The notes below the pieces were generated by a model. It was not told the origin of the DNA. It made no database searches and saw only the letters and a list, made by a program, of their open reading frames with translations. This document shows, piece by piece, positions 63,496-64,000 of a DNA stretch of 64,000 nucleotides; within the stretch, counting starts at the first letter, position 1; every line of letters begins with the position of its first letter. The position numbers were made by a program, and so were the translations under genes. Location of the stretch: the NCBI RefSeq assembly GCF_900095305.1, contig NZ_FMDO01000003.1:1-64000 (forward strand), read 5' to 3'. This DNA is from Proteiniborus sp. DW1 (GTDB lineage Bacteria; Bacillota; Clostridia; Tissierellales; Proteiniboraceae).

Positions 63496-64000
63496 CTAAA
63501 GTTTTAACAAACCTACAGAATTCAAGAAAATAATTATCAAGAGTATTGGAGTAACATATCTTAATATCAATCTAAATAACTTCAAATAAATAGCCATATT
63601 TAATTTTCCTTGATTAGATAATTCATTAATTAGATCATCTTTAGCTACAAAATACCCTACAAAAATCGCTATTAGTAGGCCACCTATTGGCATGAATATA
63701 TTAGATGAAATATAATCGAATAAATCGAAGAAGTTAAGACTCAATATTGTAATATTACCTAAAAGGCTGCTTGGATGGACAGTTAGTATTCCGATAAATA
63801 TAATTACTCCTCCAGTTAATAGTACAGCTTTCCCTTTTTTCATGTTTAGTGATTCTGTAAGGACAGATACAGGTACTGCAAACATTGATGTCATAGCAGT
63901 AGTAGCTGCTATAGAAGCTAAAAAGAAAAATGCAGCTAACAATACATTTCCAAAGGGTATCTTAGAAAAAACCAGAGGAATTGTATTAAATAAAAGTCCA
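63496..64000 (-). CDS. Sodium:neurotransmitter symporter (SNF) family protein, 5' end outside window
   Basis: A partial frame of 168 codons running off the right edge. It has at least four membrane segments: LAAFFFLASIAATTAMTSMFAV is a typical transporter helix with the family's small-residue pattern, then AVLLTGGVIIFIGIL, FMPIGGLLIAIFVGYFV and a C-terminal YVTPILLIIIFL. This matches bacterial amino-acid symporters of the LeuT type. The substrate is unknown. It precedes hutP on the same strand. Confidence 0.85.
   Translation of the reverse strand, partial: GLLFNTIPLVFSKIPFGNVLLAAFFFLASIAATTAMTSMFAVPVSVLTESLNMKKGKAVLLTGGVIIFIGILTVHPSSLLGNITILSLNFFDLFDYISSNIFMPIGGLLIAIFVGYFVAKDDLINELSNQGKLNMAIYLKLFRLILRYVTPILLIIIFLNSVGLLKL

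Overview
The window is AT-rich, with strong GGAGG-type ribosome binding sites and frequent TTG and GTG starts. It carries a Firmicutes-specific PolC-type DNA polymerase III, a HutP regulator, YdjI/YdjG/YdjH-type stress proteins, a DUF4179 anti-sigma factor and LysM cell-wall/spore-type proteins. All of this fits a low-GC Firmicute, most likely an anaerobic member of the Clostridia or Tissierellia. No rRNA, tRNA, CRISPR array, prophage or intact insertion sequence was seen.

Layout. 185-5461: a soluble CZB-type chemoreceptor, divergent from a heterodimeric ABC exporter pair. 5780-8611: a MATE exporter and a membrane GGDEF protein. 8878-12131: a three-gene SPFH / zinc-ribbon / TPM module. 12185-15614: a flavin oxidoreductase, a cold shock protein with a long leader, a tandem hairpin repeat and an M14 cell-wall peptidase. 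15825-18288: a PII-like protein with a CPA2 antiporter, then an azoreductase. 18632-20092: an HTH-TPR regulator followed by a 44-codon secreted-peptide gene that looks like a quorum-sensing pair. 20373-25679: a second heterodimeric ABC exporter and an NhaP-type antiporter. 25881-30459: a DUF1538 membrane protein with a double PII-like protein, D-serine ammonia-lyase and a SagB-type nitroreductase. 30486-41889: polC, glutaredoxin, a GGDEF/HD-GYP protein, recQ and a two-gene ABC exporter. 42196-42747: a decayed ABC transporter. 43320-54329: a purine block with an NCS2 permease, a GntR regulator, three-subunit xanthine dehydrogenase and a nucleoside ABC importer with its lipoprotein. 54588-58679: a sigma/anti-sigma pair, plsY, a GT4 glycosyltransferase and a small protein. 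58842-64000: a six-LysM protein, a three-gene ABC importer, hutP and a partial sodium symporter.

Themes. Three separate multidrug-type export units (1885, 5780 and 20373) share the same palindrome, TATTTAG-N5-CTAAATA or a close variant, at or just after the -10 box. They probably answer to one repressor encoded elsewhere. Two different ion or solute transporters are each paired with PII-like proteins, which suggests allosteric gating by a small-molecule sensor. The purine block can import nucleosides and nucleobases and oxidise (hypo)xanthine. The most interesting items are the candidate RRNPP-type regulator/peptide pair with a perfect palindrome over its promoter, the shared efflux operator, a UAG-triplet-rich leader immediately downstream of hutP, and a tandem repeat whose second stem shows compensatory base changes.
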